DNA from: Picocystis sp. L7
Taxonomy: Eukaryota; Chlorophyta; Picocystophyceae; Picocystales; Picocystaceae
Assembly: GCA_020975725.1 (NCBI GenBank)
Contig: QXJR01000008.1
Coordinates: forward strand, 434,001 to 498,000
Length of the DNA: 64,000 bases
Reading direction: 5' to 3'
The notes beneath the pieces were generated by a model. The model was not told the DNA's origin, did not search any database, and saw nothing but the letters and a program-made list of their open reading frames with translations. Position numbers and translations under genes: made by a program. The stretch's first letter is position 1, and each line of letters opens with the position of its first letter. Positions 49,301-59,556 of the stretch are shown here, one piece after another.

Positions 49301-50669
49301 ACCCTCCATTGGACAAGCATGCTCGAGCCAGGATGCCCTTGCTCTACTGGCCTCCCGGCAAGGAGCAATCTTGGCAGCCGGTTCCATTCTTAAACACTAT
49401 GGACTTCCTCTCGGCTCTTTGCAGATGAGAAGCATAACATCTTCCACCTTAAAGCAGCAGAATATGTGCCCAAGCATTCCACAGCAAGCATTGGAAACCA
49501 GACCCTGCGGTCTGTCACTTGCAGGTGGCCAGCTTCCCATTGGAAGTGCAATGACCTGTGCTGTTCCCGAAATGCGAGCCATGCTGAGTATGCTTGGTGC
49601 ATCCCCTCCGCTAAAGCTGAGGATCAGAGTAGCAGATTTGAGGGAAGAACTGGTGGTTTACTGTGGGGGACAGAGCCATGTGCTTCGAGAAGCAGATGCT
49701 CCTGTGAGCTCACTTCGACCTGCAGGTATCCAGCCTAACCAGATTGCCTCCATGGAGCGTCTATTACAAGCAGATGTGCTGGGGGAAGCTGCAAGGGGTC
49801 AAAGCAGAGTATTGCTACATAGGGAGATCGAGCTCAAGAGGAGAAGGATCTCTTTCAGTGACGGACACGAAGATGTTACTAGCCATTTCGATGCGAAGCC
49901 TAGTGCAACTGTCGTTCCGTATTGGTTCTATGTCTCGCCTCGAAATCTCTCCGCAGAAGAAGGGATTGCGACCCCAGTGGATGTTTTCTCTTCACTTGCT
50001 TCAGAAGGTTATGCGGTAGATTATTCTAGATTACCACTTTCCAGGGAGAGAATGGTGAGTGCTGACGACATTGACAAATTGCACACTCTCTTAGAGAGTG
50101 TTGCTCATGCTTGGACCAAGCCTGATGGGTTCAAGGAGATGGTGTTGTTCATTTCTCACACGGGGCGAGGCTCGAGCATCCGCTTCTCAATGGCAACTGC
50201 TTGTGTTGCATTGCCAATGATGGGAGTTCCAGAGTCAGAGCTTTCGCCTGCGCTCACCATGTCAACCTCACCATCAGACCACAAGATGGCTGAAGGGGAT
50301 GAGGAACTTCTGAGGGGTGAATATAGGGTCATCAATGCACTGGTGCGTGTGCTTGCAGCAGGTCCAGCGACAAAGGCTGCAGTAGATCTAGCAATCAATC
50401 GATGTTCTGAAGTGGGCAATATCCGTCAAGACATTTTCAGGTGCCGTCAAACTGTGGCAACAGCCCAAACTCTCAAGTATGATGGCTTCCAAGATGATGT
50501 CGCCACTGCACAACAAATTGGTTCACACTATCTTGAACGCTATTTCCACTTAATTTGCTACCGTGCATATTTAGGTGACGGGGCAAATCAACAGGGCATA
50601 TCATATTCTGATTGGTTTGAAGCACGACCTGAGCTCGAGCATCTTCTCAGCAACTTGGAACTGGAGTAA
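46373..50669 (+). CDS. Paladin-like protein with three tandem phosphatase-type repeats
   Basis: The main exon is open from after a stop at 46500-46502 to 50669 (about 1,390 codons) but has no ATG before the first repeat, so a 5' exon is needed. The best candidate is 46373-46414 (MLASDDEDLFGGVM) with an 88-nt intron (GTGAGG...GTAG), giving about 1402 residues; this exon is tentative. Each of three repeats has DHFPGCQ-type start, APNFR, VWHNLREEPVLYINGRPFVL, and a CX5R-like loop. The first two loops are intact (FNCQMGRGRTTTGM at 47211, FSCQMGYGRTTTGM at 48495). The third reads FISHTGRGSS, with Cys and Arg replaced. Animal paladin has this build and acts as a phosphoinositide (PI(4,5)P2) phosphatase or pseudophosphatase; the algal role is unknown. 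Confidence 0.85.
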
Positions 50670-53143
50670 TATGCCTATTTTTTTGCTATGCGGAATTGAT
50701 GAGCACATCGTTGCTGTCAGGATGAAATGAGTGAACAATGGGAAAGTCCGCTTTATCTATCATAGACTTGATACGCATCTATCCAGCGAATAGAAGGAAG
50801 TTTGCTCGGCTTATGTACTCCCAGGTTACTGGCACTGGAAAAGTCACTCTTCTGTCATGCGTAAGTTCATCCCCTGTACATTGCTGCATTCAGTGTCGCA
50901 AGAGAAGCCGCACGCACTGTTTTGCAAATCCGAATTTGATTCGAATACCGAAACGGTATCAATGCTCGTTTCTAACAAACAGTTCTTGTCTATACGACAG
51001 GTACCATCCACGATCCAACAAACGATCCGCATCCTGATTCCCACGAACTTCTTGAGACGGTCACGAAAAATATGGGTGGACGAAAAGGAAAGCTTAACTC
51101 TTTTTAGCCCACCGCATCATCTCAATACACTCGAAATGTTTTTGCATAGACGGGAAGAGTTGTTGAAAGAAGGGTAGCTCTCGTATTTTTGGGTGACAAT
51201 TTCGTTTGATGGAAACGGGCAAAACGTGAGAGGATACGCCCCTTTGAAAAGACATTATTGGTACAAAAGAAAAATCCGGTGGTGAACACACGGTCCTCGC
51301 TCATGGTAGTGTCGTCCAACCATATCGTTCAACACAAAACGCTTGCGTTCAAGGAGGGATCATGAGATGAGGCACGAAGAGGACGGCCCGAGGCCTTCAA
51401 TGATGCCATCCCATCAACAAAATGCGCTAAGAGTTCATCATCAAGGACCACCAAATCGCGTCGACATGTTGAATTGCATGCTTCGAAAATGACCCAATAG
51501 ATTGTGTCGTTCGAATGTGGAAACGGAGTAGATGTTGGATATCCAGCAAAAACGAATGTTGTGGGATCGGGAACAAAAGCAAGAGGTCTTTCTAGATGGG
51601 AAGTCCACGATTTAAGAATGCCGTAAATATGGCATGCAGATTGTAGTTAGCACTCGTGCATTTTTTCGTCATTCCACACACGATTGGTTAGGGAAGGCGT
51701 CCCATTCATACCTCGGCCGAGTGTAGGATGATATTTGCTATCTCTAGTGAATCGCATACGTGATGTTGTTCCTATAAATTCATTTTGCTATGTTGGGGGA
51801 CACCACCGAAGCATTTTACTTGGCTTCATGGGATGTCTTGGCATGGACCACTACCATTCGTGCACATCCCTAGTATTGGTCACGCCTCATGATTCACACA
51901 TGTTTGGTGAACACTCCTGCTAGAAGCTAGAAGTTGTATCGATGGGTGCCGATGATTTATCGTTCACAACCGAGCCTCACACTTGTTTCAACCATCGTTT
52001 CACTTCTCGAAGCTCACAACAATCTAGAGCATTGCGCAGATTCAAAACCTTTTCAACCATGCATGTCCAATTGTGCCCAAAGCTACCATGCCGTTCTTCG
52101 TCGCATATTTAAAGCCGTCCCTTGTTGGCGGACGGCTTGGTGGCCGATAGCTCTTCCATAGACAACACTACACTGCAAAGCCGGCTTTTTTTCCTTTGAT
52201 AAAAACGCAAGATCATGTGGAAAAGGGCTTCTCAAGCATGTATGGCGTCTAAGGCAGCAAGGTCCACTCTCCACTTCCTTTCAATGCCAAGGTAGCATAC
52301 TTAAGGTTACAACCGCGACGGTAGTGGCATTCGAGGTGGTGGCCAAAGTGCTTGAGATGGTGGCTTGGGAGTCGAGGGCTTCATTGTGGCTCCGCTCTAA
52401 GTCCTCTTCGACAATGCCTACATAGCGTTGGACAGGAGTCATTACATCTCTTGCAAGGTTCTATGCTGAATCGGGTTGGTCCGCATTTCCTTGGTCTTTC
52501 CTAAGCAGGCATTGGTCTTGATACTGCCCAACAAGAGTGTGGAGAATCTTTCGGCCCCATGGCTCCCCTCGATTCCAAATGCAATCGTGTAGCTTCACCA
52601 AGACTGCTACTTCTGGCAAAACTCCGTACTTACCAAGTCGATTAGGGGGCAATCAAGTTCGTTTCATCATTGGAAGGCTGCAAGTCTCCCGTTGCACTTC
52701 CCCCGGAAATTGTAGTTGCAGATTATGAACAGAGAGTTATGACGAGCGGTCTGCGCTCAATCTGTTTTTTGTACTCGTCCTATCTACTCATGCGGCGCTG
52801 CTTGCCATAGTCTTGGACGGTATGATCTATGGGTCCCAATGACATGGAGCGATCCCATTTTGAAATCCACCCATCAACTTTGGCGACGATGTCAGAATCA
52901 AGAGCAAAGAGGGTCCTCCTGAGGCGGCGATTTCGTTCCACGGCGAATGGCACTACAGGAAGGGATGGCAACGATGGCTAAAAAAACTTGCCACCAGTGT
53001 TTCGCTGGGCCGAGCCAGGAATGTGGATCTTGCCCCAAGATAAGATCTCCCGAAAGCATACCCCAGGGCATCTGCTGTGGGAGTTGCACAGCTATCAATC
53101 ATTGCTTGCAGACATATAAAACAAATGATTCGAAAGAGTTTAT
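50670..53143. other. Gene-poor, AT-richer stretch
   Basis: This 2.47-kb region lies between two convergent genes. Frames are short (up to ~106 codons) in all directions. The base composition is visibly lower in GC than in the gene blocks. A few minus-strand pieces at 52300-52660 read like protein (for example RDVMTPVQRYVGIVEEDLER in one frame), but they are broken up and match no family I know. It may hold a decayed mobile element or a non-coding RNA; neither is supported. Confidence 0.45.
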
Positions 53144-54460
53144 TCACGAGTCCACGTTTTCCAATGTTTGTCTCAAAAATTGTCCAACAGGCATGCTTTG
53201 TATACCGTAGAGCATAGCCTTGACCTGGAGCGCCTTGTCAGCCGTGAGGAGGACAACATGTGATCCTCTCATTCCTAAAAAGAGGGACACTTCGATCAGA
53301 GCATTGTCCGGTTGCTCGTGTCCTTCTGAAGTGTACCAAGGCGAGGTTGCTGTCTGGTGGTGCCATTTCTTGGATGCTTTATGTCCTCTTCTTAGCTTAT
53401 TGGGGACGTAGCTCAGGCTTCGCAATCCCTGCGGCCCTGCTTCACCTGGCACTTTCTGTACCATCAAGCGAAGCTCCTTCTCTTCTTGTCCCCTCAGCCA
53501 CTTCCCACCTTCCGCAAGGACCCTGGAGAGGTACCGCAGCGCTTTTCGTGCTTGAAAAGCGGTGCTGGACTCAGTGGAGTTTTGCAACCCATCCAGTTCC
53601 GTGATCACGACTGTGGGCACCACGACTTGTGCATCCGTGAACTTAAGCCTTCTCACTGCTCCAAGGTCGGTAAGGTAACAGTTGGTATCCGGGACGACTA
53701 ATTTCTCCTGATGATCCTGTGGTTGCGGGTGTAGGTCTTCCTCCAAGTGTCCGTTTCCTTTCTTTTTGGCTTTGTCATTGAGCCTCAGGGTGGCTGCAAG
53801 CAGCGACGCTTCGCTCTCCTTCAGTTCCTGTTGCAGCTGCACCATTTTGGCCCCTGCTTCGACCACTCCTTGTTCCATCAGCTCTTGGAGTGAGGACTGC
53901 AGCTGTCGCACCCTGGCTTCGCTCTTCCTCCACTGCTCTTCGGCGGTCCTTTGCATGGCTTCCACTTCGTATCTCTGTTCTTCCGACTGCCTCAGCCTCT
54001 CTTCGGCTATTTTCCTCAGCCCTTCCAAGTCTTCGAGCGCTCTCCTCCTCTCATAGAGGATCAATCCTGTCCAGAGTCCGGTTCCCAACGTTCCGAAGAT
54101 GCCCAACACTTCCCACACGAACTCGGTCGGCGTGTTGGGAATGAGCAGCTTCCGGAACGCATCTGCACCCAAGTCGATCCCTTTCGTTCCCCTCCGTTCG
54201 TCTCTCAGGTATCCTTCCGCCGCTCCTGCGCGCGTGCATCCTTGCAGGATCGCGGCGATGCCTTGCGCCAGTCCGCCCAACCGCACCACTTCGTTCCTCT
54301 TCACGCGTCCGTTCCTCCCTTCCGTCCCTCTGTTTCCACGCCTGGACGCGCTGCATCGTACCACCTGTCCTCTGCCACCCTTCCAGGTCCTCCTTCGTCC
54401 CGCAAGAGGACCAGGAACGCGCTCCAAACGGCCTGGACGCACCGCCATCGCCACCTCCAT
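53144..54460 (-). CDS. PIN-domain protein with membrane segment and coiled coil
   Basis: About 438 residues from the ATG at 54460. Residues 1-60 are Arg/Gly-rich like an organelle leader. A hydrophobic segment follows (VWEVLGIFGTLGTGLWTGLIL), then a coiled coil of ~110 residues (ALEDLEGLRKIAEERLRQ, EQRYEVEAMQRTAEEQWRKS). The C-terminal PIN domain (~265-430) has VVPDTNCYLTDL with the first Asp, TVVITELDGLQ with the second acidic, FQARKALRYL, and the late acidic cluster PDNALIEVSLFL, then VVLLTADKALQVKAMLYGI. PIN domains of this (SMG6/Nob1-like) type are metal-dependent RNA nucleases. A membrane-tethered PIN nuclease in the plastid is the likely reading. The RNA target is unknown. Confidence 0.78.
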   Translation of the reverse strand: MEVAMAVRPGRLERVPGPLAGRRRTWKGGRGQVVRCSASRRGNRGTEGRNGRVKRNEVVRLGGLAQGIAAILQGCTRAGAAEGYLRDERRGTKGIDLGADAFRKLLIPNTPTEFVWEVLGIFGTLGTGLWTGLILYERRRALEDLEGLRKIAEERLRQSEEQRYEVEAMQRTAEEQWRKSEARVRQLQSSLQELMEQGVVEAGAKMVQLQQELKESEASLLAATLRLNDKAKKKGNGHLEEDLHPQPQDHQEKLVVPDTNCYLTDLGAVRRLKFTDAQVVVPTVVITELDGLQNSTESSTAFQARKALRYLSRVLAEGGKWLRGQEEKELRLMVQKVPGEAGPQGLRSLSYVPNKLRRGHKASKKWHHQTATSPWYTSEGHEQPDNALIEVSLFLGMRGSHVVLLTADKALQVKAMLYGIQSMPVGQFLRQTLENVDS

Positions 54461-54896
54461 GTCGCACCACGTGGACTGGAGACCCACCTGATCCACGTGG
54501 TGGTCGCGTGGGCGCTCCCATCGATACCTTGGACGGCATTCTCGGCCGAGATTGCGATCCCCACCGGTCCATGGTATCGATATCTCGTGTCCCCGGGATC
54601 GAACCCGGGTTCAGAAGGGGAGGGGGGCGGGTTCAGAAGGGGAGGAAGGCCACCGATCGAACCCGGGTGGATGGGTTCGATCCATCCCCCCCCCTTCCCC
54701 GACACCGTACGGGTGCCTCCTCCCTCCTTCCACGCATCGATATCTCGGTCCTTTCGATCGAGATTTTCGTGGAAAGATCCTGAGGAAGGCAGGGGGAGGG
54801 ATCGAGGAGGACGGGATCCATCGAGGGATGTCCATCGCGGCGAAAGCGCACCGCAAGTGGGAGGAAGACGCGTAGCAAGTGGGACAGGAAGGATCG
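54461..54896. promoter_or_regulatory. Divergent intergenic region (PIN / PPR) with repeated TTCGAA motifs
   Basis: This 436-bp region contains the 12-bp palindrome GAACCCGGGTTC (54601-54612), an 18-bp direct repeat CGGGTTCAGAAGGGGAGG (54606-54623 and 54628-54645, 22-bp spacing), a second GATCGAACCCGGG (54655-54667), and a hairpin GGATGG/CCATCC around GTTCGAT (54669-54687). It is the densest cluster of the recurrent motif. Confidence 0.6.
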
Positions 54897-56231
54897 ATGA
54901 GGGCACAGGCGAGGTTACACGGAGGATGGGAACGTCCGTGCTCCTCGGGAAGGATCGAACGCGTCCATGGGAACCGCAAAGCGCGCTGGAAGACCATGGT
55001 GGCGACACCATCCACCTCGTCGACGAAAAGAAGACTCGAAGCAGAACTGGACGACGAACACGTGGAAGATCGATTGCACGAGAAGAGAAGAGACGCGGAG
55101 GACAAGGAAGACCTGGTGGAAAAGTACGCCCGAAGCATGCGCAGGAACGGACAGAGGCGCAAAACGGACGCCGTGGTGCGGGACCTACGCACCCTCCAGT
55201 CCCTCGGCGTCCCGCTCGAGAGGGAACAATTCAACGTCGCCCTGGAAGCCTTCGCGAATGCGAAGGACGTGGAAAAGTGCGAAGGGCTGTTTCGTATCAT
55301 GCTGCAGAATGAAAGGGTCGGAGTGGACGAAAGGTCCTGCAGCACCGTCATCCGCTGCCTGGGAAAAGCCGGCAACTTGAATGGTGCCTTCGAACTGGTG
55401 GACGAACTCGAGCACAAACGAGTCTACGAGTACCCCAAGAGCTTCCAAAAACCGCACATCGTGGGATCCATGGGCCTCGTGTCGCCCAGAGCCGTCCTCG
55501 ATGCGCTCCTGGACGCGTGTGCAGAGCAGGGAGAGCTCATGCGAGCTCGAGCAGTCATGAGGAGGATGCGCTCTCGGATGCTAGGTGGGTTCCACGGCTG
55601 GAAACGCAAGGAATTCAACCTTCTTATCAAAGCTGCGGCTAGATCACGGGACCCTAGCGCCGCTTTCTTGGCTGCAGGAGAAATGAGGACCCATGGCATT
55701 TCTCCGGATGCATGCACGTACAACACGTTGCTGTATGCGGTGTCCAAGGGTGCTGGCGGCTACCGGGAAGGAAGAGCATTGTTGGTAGAGATGCGCTCAC
55801 GGGCTGTCCTGGCAAAGAACCACAGGCTATTACCAAATGCGTTGTCTTACACGTGCCTGCTTGGGTGTCTGACGAGTGACGAATCGATGGAGGATCGATT
55901 TGAAACCCTCGTGCAGTTGGAAGAGGAGATGTGTGAGGATGCCGACTTGCGATTGGATGCTGTCGCCAGAGCTGCAGTAATTGATGCCTGCTTGGCGCTG
56001 GGGAGGATGGATGCGGGGCTAAGCTATCTGAACAAGTACGTGGGGTGGGGTCGGGGTGTTCGCGGGCATGCATACATGGCCCTCATGAGGAGCTTTGCCG
56101 CGAATAAGGATGTTGTGAAGGTTCGTGGCTTGAAAGAACGCATGCTGAGGGAGGCACAGGGCAGAGTTCACAAGTCCCAAATCAAGGAAGCGGAAAAGCT
56201 CTTAGAAGGGGCAGCTGCCTCCATGGATTGA
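54897..56231 (+). CDS. Pentatricopeptide repeat (PPR) protein
   Basis: About 444 residues from the ATG at 54897; ATG 54996 is an alternative. PPR proteins bind organelle RNA in sequence-specific fashion. The N-terminal ~35 residues suit an organelle leader. Helical pairs of ~35 residues run from ~80 on: REQFNVALEAFANAKDVEKC, RSCSTVIRCLGKAGNLNGAF, KEFNLLIKAAARSRDPSAAF and DACTYNTLLYAVSKGAGGYR, then NALSYTCLLGCLTSDES. The repeats are of the P class with gaps between them, and there is no E or DYW domain, so a role in RNA stability, splicing or translation is more likely than editing. The gene is tail-to-tail with the pseudouridine synthase (70 bp). Confidence 0.85.
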   Translation: MRAQARLHGGWERPCSSGRIERVHGNRKARWKTMVATPSTSSTKRRLEAELDDEHVEDRLHEKRRDAEDKEDLVEKYARSMRRNGQRRKTDAVVRDLRTLQSLGVPLEREQFNVALEAFANAKDVEKCEGLFRIMLQNERVGVDERSCSTVIRCLGKAGNLNGAFELVDELEHKRVYEYPKSFQKPHIVGSMGLVSPRAVLDALLDACAEQGELMRARAVMRRMRSRMLGGFHGWKRKEFNLLIKAAARSRDPSAAFLAAGEMRTHGISPDACTYNTLLYAVSKGAGGYREGRALLVEMRSRAVLAKNHRLLPNALSYTCLLGCLTSDESMEDRFETLVQLEEEMCEDADLRLDAVARAAVIDACLALGRMDAGLSYLNKYVGWGRGVRGHAYMALMRSFAANKDVVKVRGLKERMLREAQGRVHKSQIKEAEKLLEGAAASMD

Positions 56232-56301
56232 AATAATCAACAAATGCATTGACGCTTTATTGCTCATGTGAAACATCCTTTGTCTGAACACGGCTCTTCT
56301 G

Positions 56302-57195
56302 TCACTCTGGCAGGGACTGCAGCCTTTTGTCCAGGACCATTGCCTTTTCCTTCGAGTTCAAGCTCATCACTTGACCCACCTTCAGCGTCCTGGGCATCCT
56401 AAACCCACCGACGCGCACGCGTTTCAAATTCTTGAGATTGATTCCAGCACTTTCGACGAGAATGCGCACCTCATGGTACTTTCCTTCATTCACCACGATG
56501 CGCATTTTTTCCGCACCATCCGACACAGGGGCTACTGCCACGGGTCGGATGTGCGTGCCGTCAAAGTCCGTTCCTTCTGCGACCTTGTTGAACTGTGCTT
56601 TGGTGATTTTGTGCTCTGCAGTGATGACGTATTCCTTTGTGAGACCGTTGGATGGATGAGAGACCTTCTGTGCCCACTGTCCATCGTTGGTGACCAGCAG
56701 CAGTCCTGTGGTGGCAACGTCTAACCTTCCCACGGTGAAGAGCCTCGGTGTCGCACTCTTGCTGTCTCCTCCTTTCTTCTTCTGTTCCTCGTCCTTTCGC
56801 AAGCGTTCGTCGAAGAGGTCCAGCACCAGCTTCCCGCTGCCGGTGTCGGACTTGCTCGAGCACAGGTAACCTTTCGGCTTGTTCAAGGCGTAGTACACGG
56901 ATCGCGGTGGTGCAGATGCGAGTGTTTTCCCTCGAACGCGGATCTTGTCTTTACGAGGGTCCACTCGCGTCTGCGGTGTCGTCACCACTTGGCCATTCAC
57001 CGTCACCATGCCGTCGAAAATCAGCGCTTCCGAAGCACGTCGAGAAGCCACGCCCATCGCTGCCAAGACTTTGCTCAGTCGGTTCGCTTCCGACGGCGCC
57101 TCGCGAGCAGGACCGCGGCTGGAGGTCCCTCGAGACGACGCACACGTGCAGCACAGCGTGCGAGCGCGCACGGACGCCATGCGCAGCGTCGCCAT
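56302..57195 (-). CDS. RsuA/RluB-family pseudouridine synthase, organellar (SVR1-like)
   Basis: About 297 residues from the ATG at 57195. An organelle leader (~1-35) precedes an S4 RNA-binding domain (RLSKVLAAMGVASRRASEAL, VNGQVVTTPQTRVDP). The catalytic domain has YYALNKPKGYLCSS, then GRLDVATTGLLLVTNDG with the catalytic Asp, LTKEYVITAEHK, and the C-terminal NEGKYHEVRILVESAG and LKRVRVGGFRM blocks. This is the RsuA/RluB/E/F group. Arabidopsis SVR1 is the plastid member and affects rRNA processing and translation. An AATAAA lies on the minus strand at 56261-56256, shortly past the stop. Confidence 0.9.
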   Translation of the reverse strand: MATLRMASVRARTLCCTCASSRGTSSRGPAREAPSEANRLSKVLAAMGVASRRASEALIFDGMVTVNGQVVTTPQTRVDPRKDKIRVRGKTLASAPPRSVYYALNKPKGYLCSSKSDTGSGKLVLDLFDERLRKDEEQKKKGGDSKSATPRLFTVGRLDVATTGLLLVTNDGQWAQKVSHPSNGLTKEYVITAEHKITKAQFNKVAEGTDFDGTHIRPVAVAPVSDGAEKMRIVVNEGKYHEVRILVESAGINLKNLKRVRVGGFRMPRTLKVGQVMSLNSKEKAMVLDKRLQSLPE

Positions 57196-57601
57196 CGCCG
57201 CCGCCGACACTTCCTTTCGTGATCGCGTTCAGGAATGGACCTGGAAGTCGGGGTCCTGTGGAACTCCACCAGGCATGGCCATGACCAGCTCCACGCATAC
57301 CCACTTCCAAGGGCATAAAACAAGCCACAGGCTCAAATGCACAACCTAGGATCCAATGCAATGGCGCGATGGGCTTGTCCACAGGGTAGAGAACACCAGC
57401 GCGGAACACAAGCACGAGTGCGCGTCCCCATCCCAGTTGGACCAGTGCCCGTGCGGGCAAAAGGATGCATCGGCGAGAAACCACGCCGCCAAAACCAAAG
57501 CGGGCAAGGACATCAAAACAGAGCTTCAAACAACGATCCACACGCCGGCAAGTGGCAGATTGTCCTTGGTACGGCTTTTCATCCAGCACTGCAGCAACAT
57601 T

Positions 57602-58498
57602 TCACGCCGCCCTCGTCGCCCGTTCGAGCTTCTCCTCCAAGTGGCCGATTCGAGCATTGAACCCTTCCAATGCGCCATACACCACCTTCTCTAAGGAAGC
57701 TATCCGCTTTTCCAAGAGTCGAAAGCCGCTCGTACATCCATCTGCACGATGGACTGGTGCATGGTCTACTTTACTTTCCCGGCGCTCAGGCACGTCACGT
57801 GTAGGGATGGATTCTTCTTCTTTCCGACCCTCGGCGTGGGGCGTGGACTCTTCCACGAGAAGTCTCTTGGAAGCTGGTGCATTATCTACCTTCTCTCCGC
57901 TCGCATTCATTCGGTTCATTGCAGACAGCATGAGGGCCATTGGATTCCCTGACATCAATCCATTGGTCAACCCTTTGGCCTGTTCTTCTTCTGCTTGTCT
58001 CTTTTTCTCCTCCAGGAAGGTCCTCACGTCACCCATTTGCGAGTCCACGATCCTCCTTGCCTCTTGTCCTTCTTTTCTTCGGCTCTGTTCGACTTCTTGT
58101 GCGTCCCTCTCTTCCTTCACGAACTGCACCTTTCGTATGGTGATGGTGTCCGGGGTCGTTTTCGAGGGCCGCAGTTTCAGCAGCAATTCTTCCCATTGGT
58201 GTCCAGGCCTGGGTCTTGCTGTCATTTTTCCCATCCCACGTTCATCCGTTGCGCCATTCGTCCAGGTTTCTGCGTAGGAGAACTCCACCTCGCCCACACA
58301 CCTCACGTGCATTTCGCAGGTCCTGGCGTCGGTTTCCACACGGGCTTGTTCCCAGCCATGGCCTTGTCTCGGACACTTGACGTGGACTTGGCATGCACCT
58401 GCCTTTCCTCCCTCTCTCTCCAACACCACTGCTTCGCCTTCCTCTCCTTCCTCCCATCCTCCGATCCGCGCGACGTCTCCATGCACCGCTTTCCACAT
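57602..58498 (-). CDS. PAAT-like (C10orf88 family) protein, tentative
   Basis: About 298 residues from the ATG at 58498 (MWKAVHGDVARIGGWEEG). The N-terminal half has beta-rich sequence: ACQVHVKCPRQGHGWEQARV, DARTCEMHVRCVGEVEFSYA and PDTITIRKVQFVKEE, which resembles the order in PAAT proteins (ATPase partners of mitochondrial ABC transporters). The middle is a charged helix (VDSQMGDVRTFLEEKKRQAE), then a Met/Asn-rich stretch (GNPMALMLSAMNRMN). The C-terminus is a short coiled coil (FRLLEKRIASLEKVVYG, FNARIGHLEEKLERAT). The family call is from memory of the pattern. The neighbour mTERF gene is head-to-head 149 bp away. Confidence 0.5.
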   Translation of the reverse strand: MWKAVHGDVARIGGWEEGEEGEAVVLEREGGKAGACQVHVKCPRQGHGWEQARVETDARTCEMHVRCVGEVEFSYAETWTNGATDERGMGKMTARPRPGHQWEELLLKLRPSKTTPDTITIRKVQFVKEERDAQEVEQSRRKEGQEARRIVDSQMGDVRTFLEEKKRQAEEEQAKGLTNGLMSGNPMALMLSAMNRMNASGEKVDNAPASKRLLVEESTPHAEGRKEEESIPTRDVPERRESKVDHAPVHRADGCTSGFRLLEKRIASLEKVVYGALEGFNARIGHLEEKLERATRAA

Positions 58499-58647
58499 CG
58501 TCCACAGTCGCAGCTGCGTCCATCCGTCCCGAACCTCGCCTTGCACCGCAGAGGATTCGAGGTTAACTCGGCTGGGGTTTATCGAAGGGGGGGACCGGTT
58601 CGGCGGGGGATCCAAGTGTCGCGGAGGGTGTGTTCCATCGAAAGGCG

Positions 58648-59556
58648 ATGCACGCACGTGGAGCAGGACAGCACGTGGTGTGGACGACGAAGATCCGTTT
58701 CCAGCCGCCCGTGTTCCCGAACAAGGCCCACCGAAGGCTGCCCAAATGGAAGCGAGACGAGCAAGACGAACTGCTCGCGTTCTGGAAGAAGAACGGACTC
58801 AGCGCCACCAACGCCACGCGACTCACGCAGAAAGGACACGGCCTCAGCCGCTTCCGAGACATCGACAAGATAAGAGAGAAGCTGGAAGAACTGCAGGAAC
58901 TGTTCCCAAGAAACAACGTGCCGCGAATGGTGGGCAGGTCGCCAGCACTCCTGCTGATGCCGGCCGACAACTTGAGGAAGAAGATAGAGAAGATACAGGA
59001 ACTGCTTCCCGACGCAGATGTGCATACTATACTAAACAAACAACCCACCATACTCAACCTGGACGTGGATGCCTTCCTTCCCTCGCAAATCCTAATGCTG
59101 GAAGAACTCCTGCCAGGAGTGGACATGATCAAGCTGGTGGAGAGAAGACCCCCTTTGCTTTATCTCAACATCAAAGAAAACGTTGCACAAAATTTGGATA
59201 CCCTGTGTCAAATACTGCCAGACGGTGTAGATGTCAACGCGATGATCCTGTCACAGCCGTCGCTACTGTGGATGGATGTAGGCGGAACCGTGAATGGGAA
59301 ACTGGAACGTCTGAAAGACATCTACACGCAGGAACAATTCGAGGACATGTCCCTGAAACCTGCTTCGCTCGCGCGGGCAATCCTTTCCTCCCACAAGGCC
59401 ATCGATAGACTGGCGTACATCAAGTCCACACTTGCGGCAGAAGAATTCGAGAAGATCAGTCCGTTGACGTTTCTTGTCATGAGCCAGGAAAGGTTCTCAA
59501 GAGACTATCCCTCGTTTGATTCTTGGCGGAGGCAGAAGGACTACAAGCTCCGATGA
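58648..59556 (+). CDS. mTERF-domain protein, organellar
   Basis: About 302 residues from the ATG at 58648. mTERF proteins bind organelle nucleic acids and act in transcription, splicing or ribosome biogenesis. The repeats of ~35 residues with a Pro-containing turn are visible: LQELFPRNNVPRMVGRSPAL, IQELLPDADVHTILNKQPTI, LEELLPGVDMIKLVERRPPL and CQILPDGVDVNAMILSQPSL, each followed by a Leu/Trp-rich strand. The short N-terminus (MHARGAGQHVVWTTKIRF) may be part of a leader. The last ~60 residues (KPASLARAILSS, YPSFDSWRRQKDYKLR) close the domain. About five repeats make it a small member. No intron is needed. Confidence 0.85.
   Translation: MHARGAGQHVVWTTKIRFQPPVFPNKAHRRLPKWKRDEQDELLAFWKKNGLSATNATRLTQKGHGLSRFRDIDKIREKLEELQELFPRNNVPRMVGRSPALLLMPADNLRKKIEKIQELLPDADVHTILNKQPTILNLDVDAFLPSQILMLEELLPGVDMIKLVERRPPLLYLNIKENVAQNLDTLCQILPDGVDVNAMILSQPSLLWMDVGGTVNGKLERLKDIYTQEQFEDMSLKPASLARAILSSHKAIDRLAYIKSTLAAEEFEKISPLTFLVMSQERFSRDYPSFDSWRRQKDYKLR

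Noticed and set aside
54590-54690. tRNA gene on the minus strand suggested by GGGTTCGATCC (B-box-like)
   Set aside because: No A box, anticodon arm or acceptor stem could be paired; the sequence is part of a wider TTCGAA repeat cluster.
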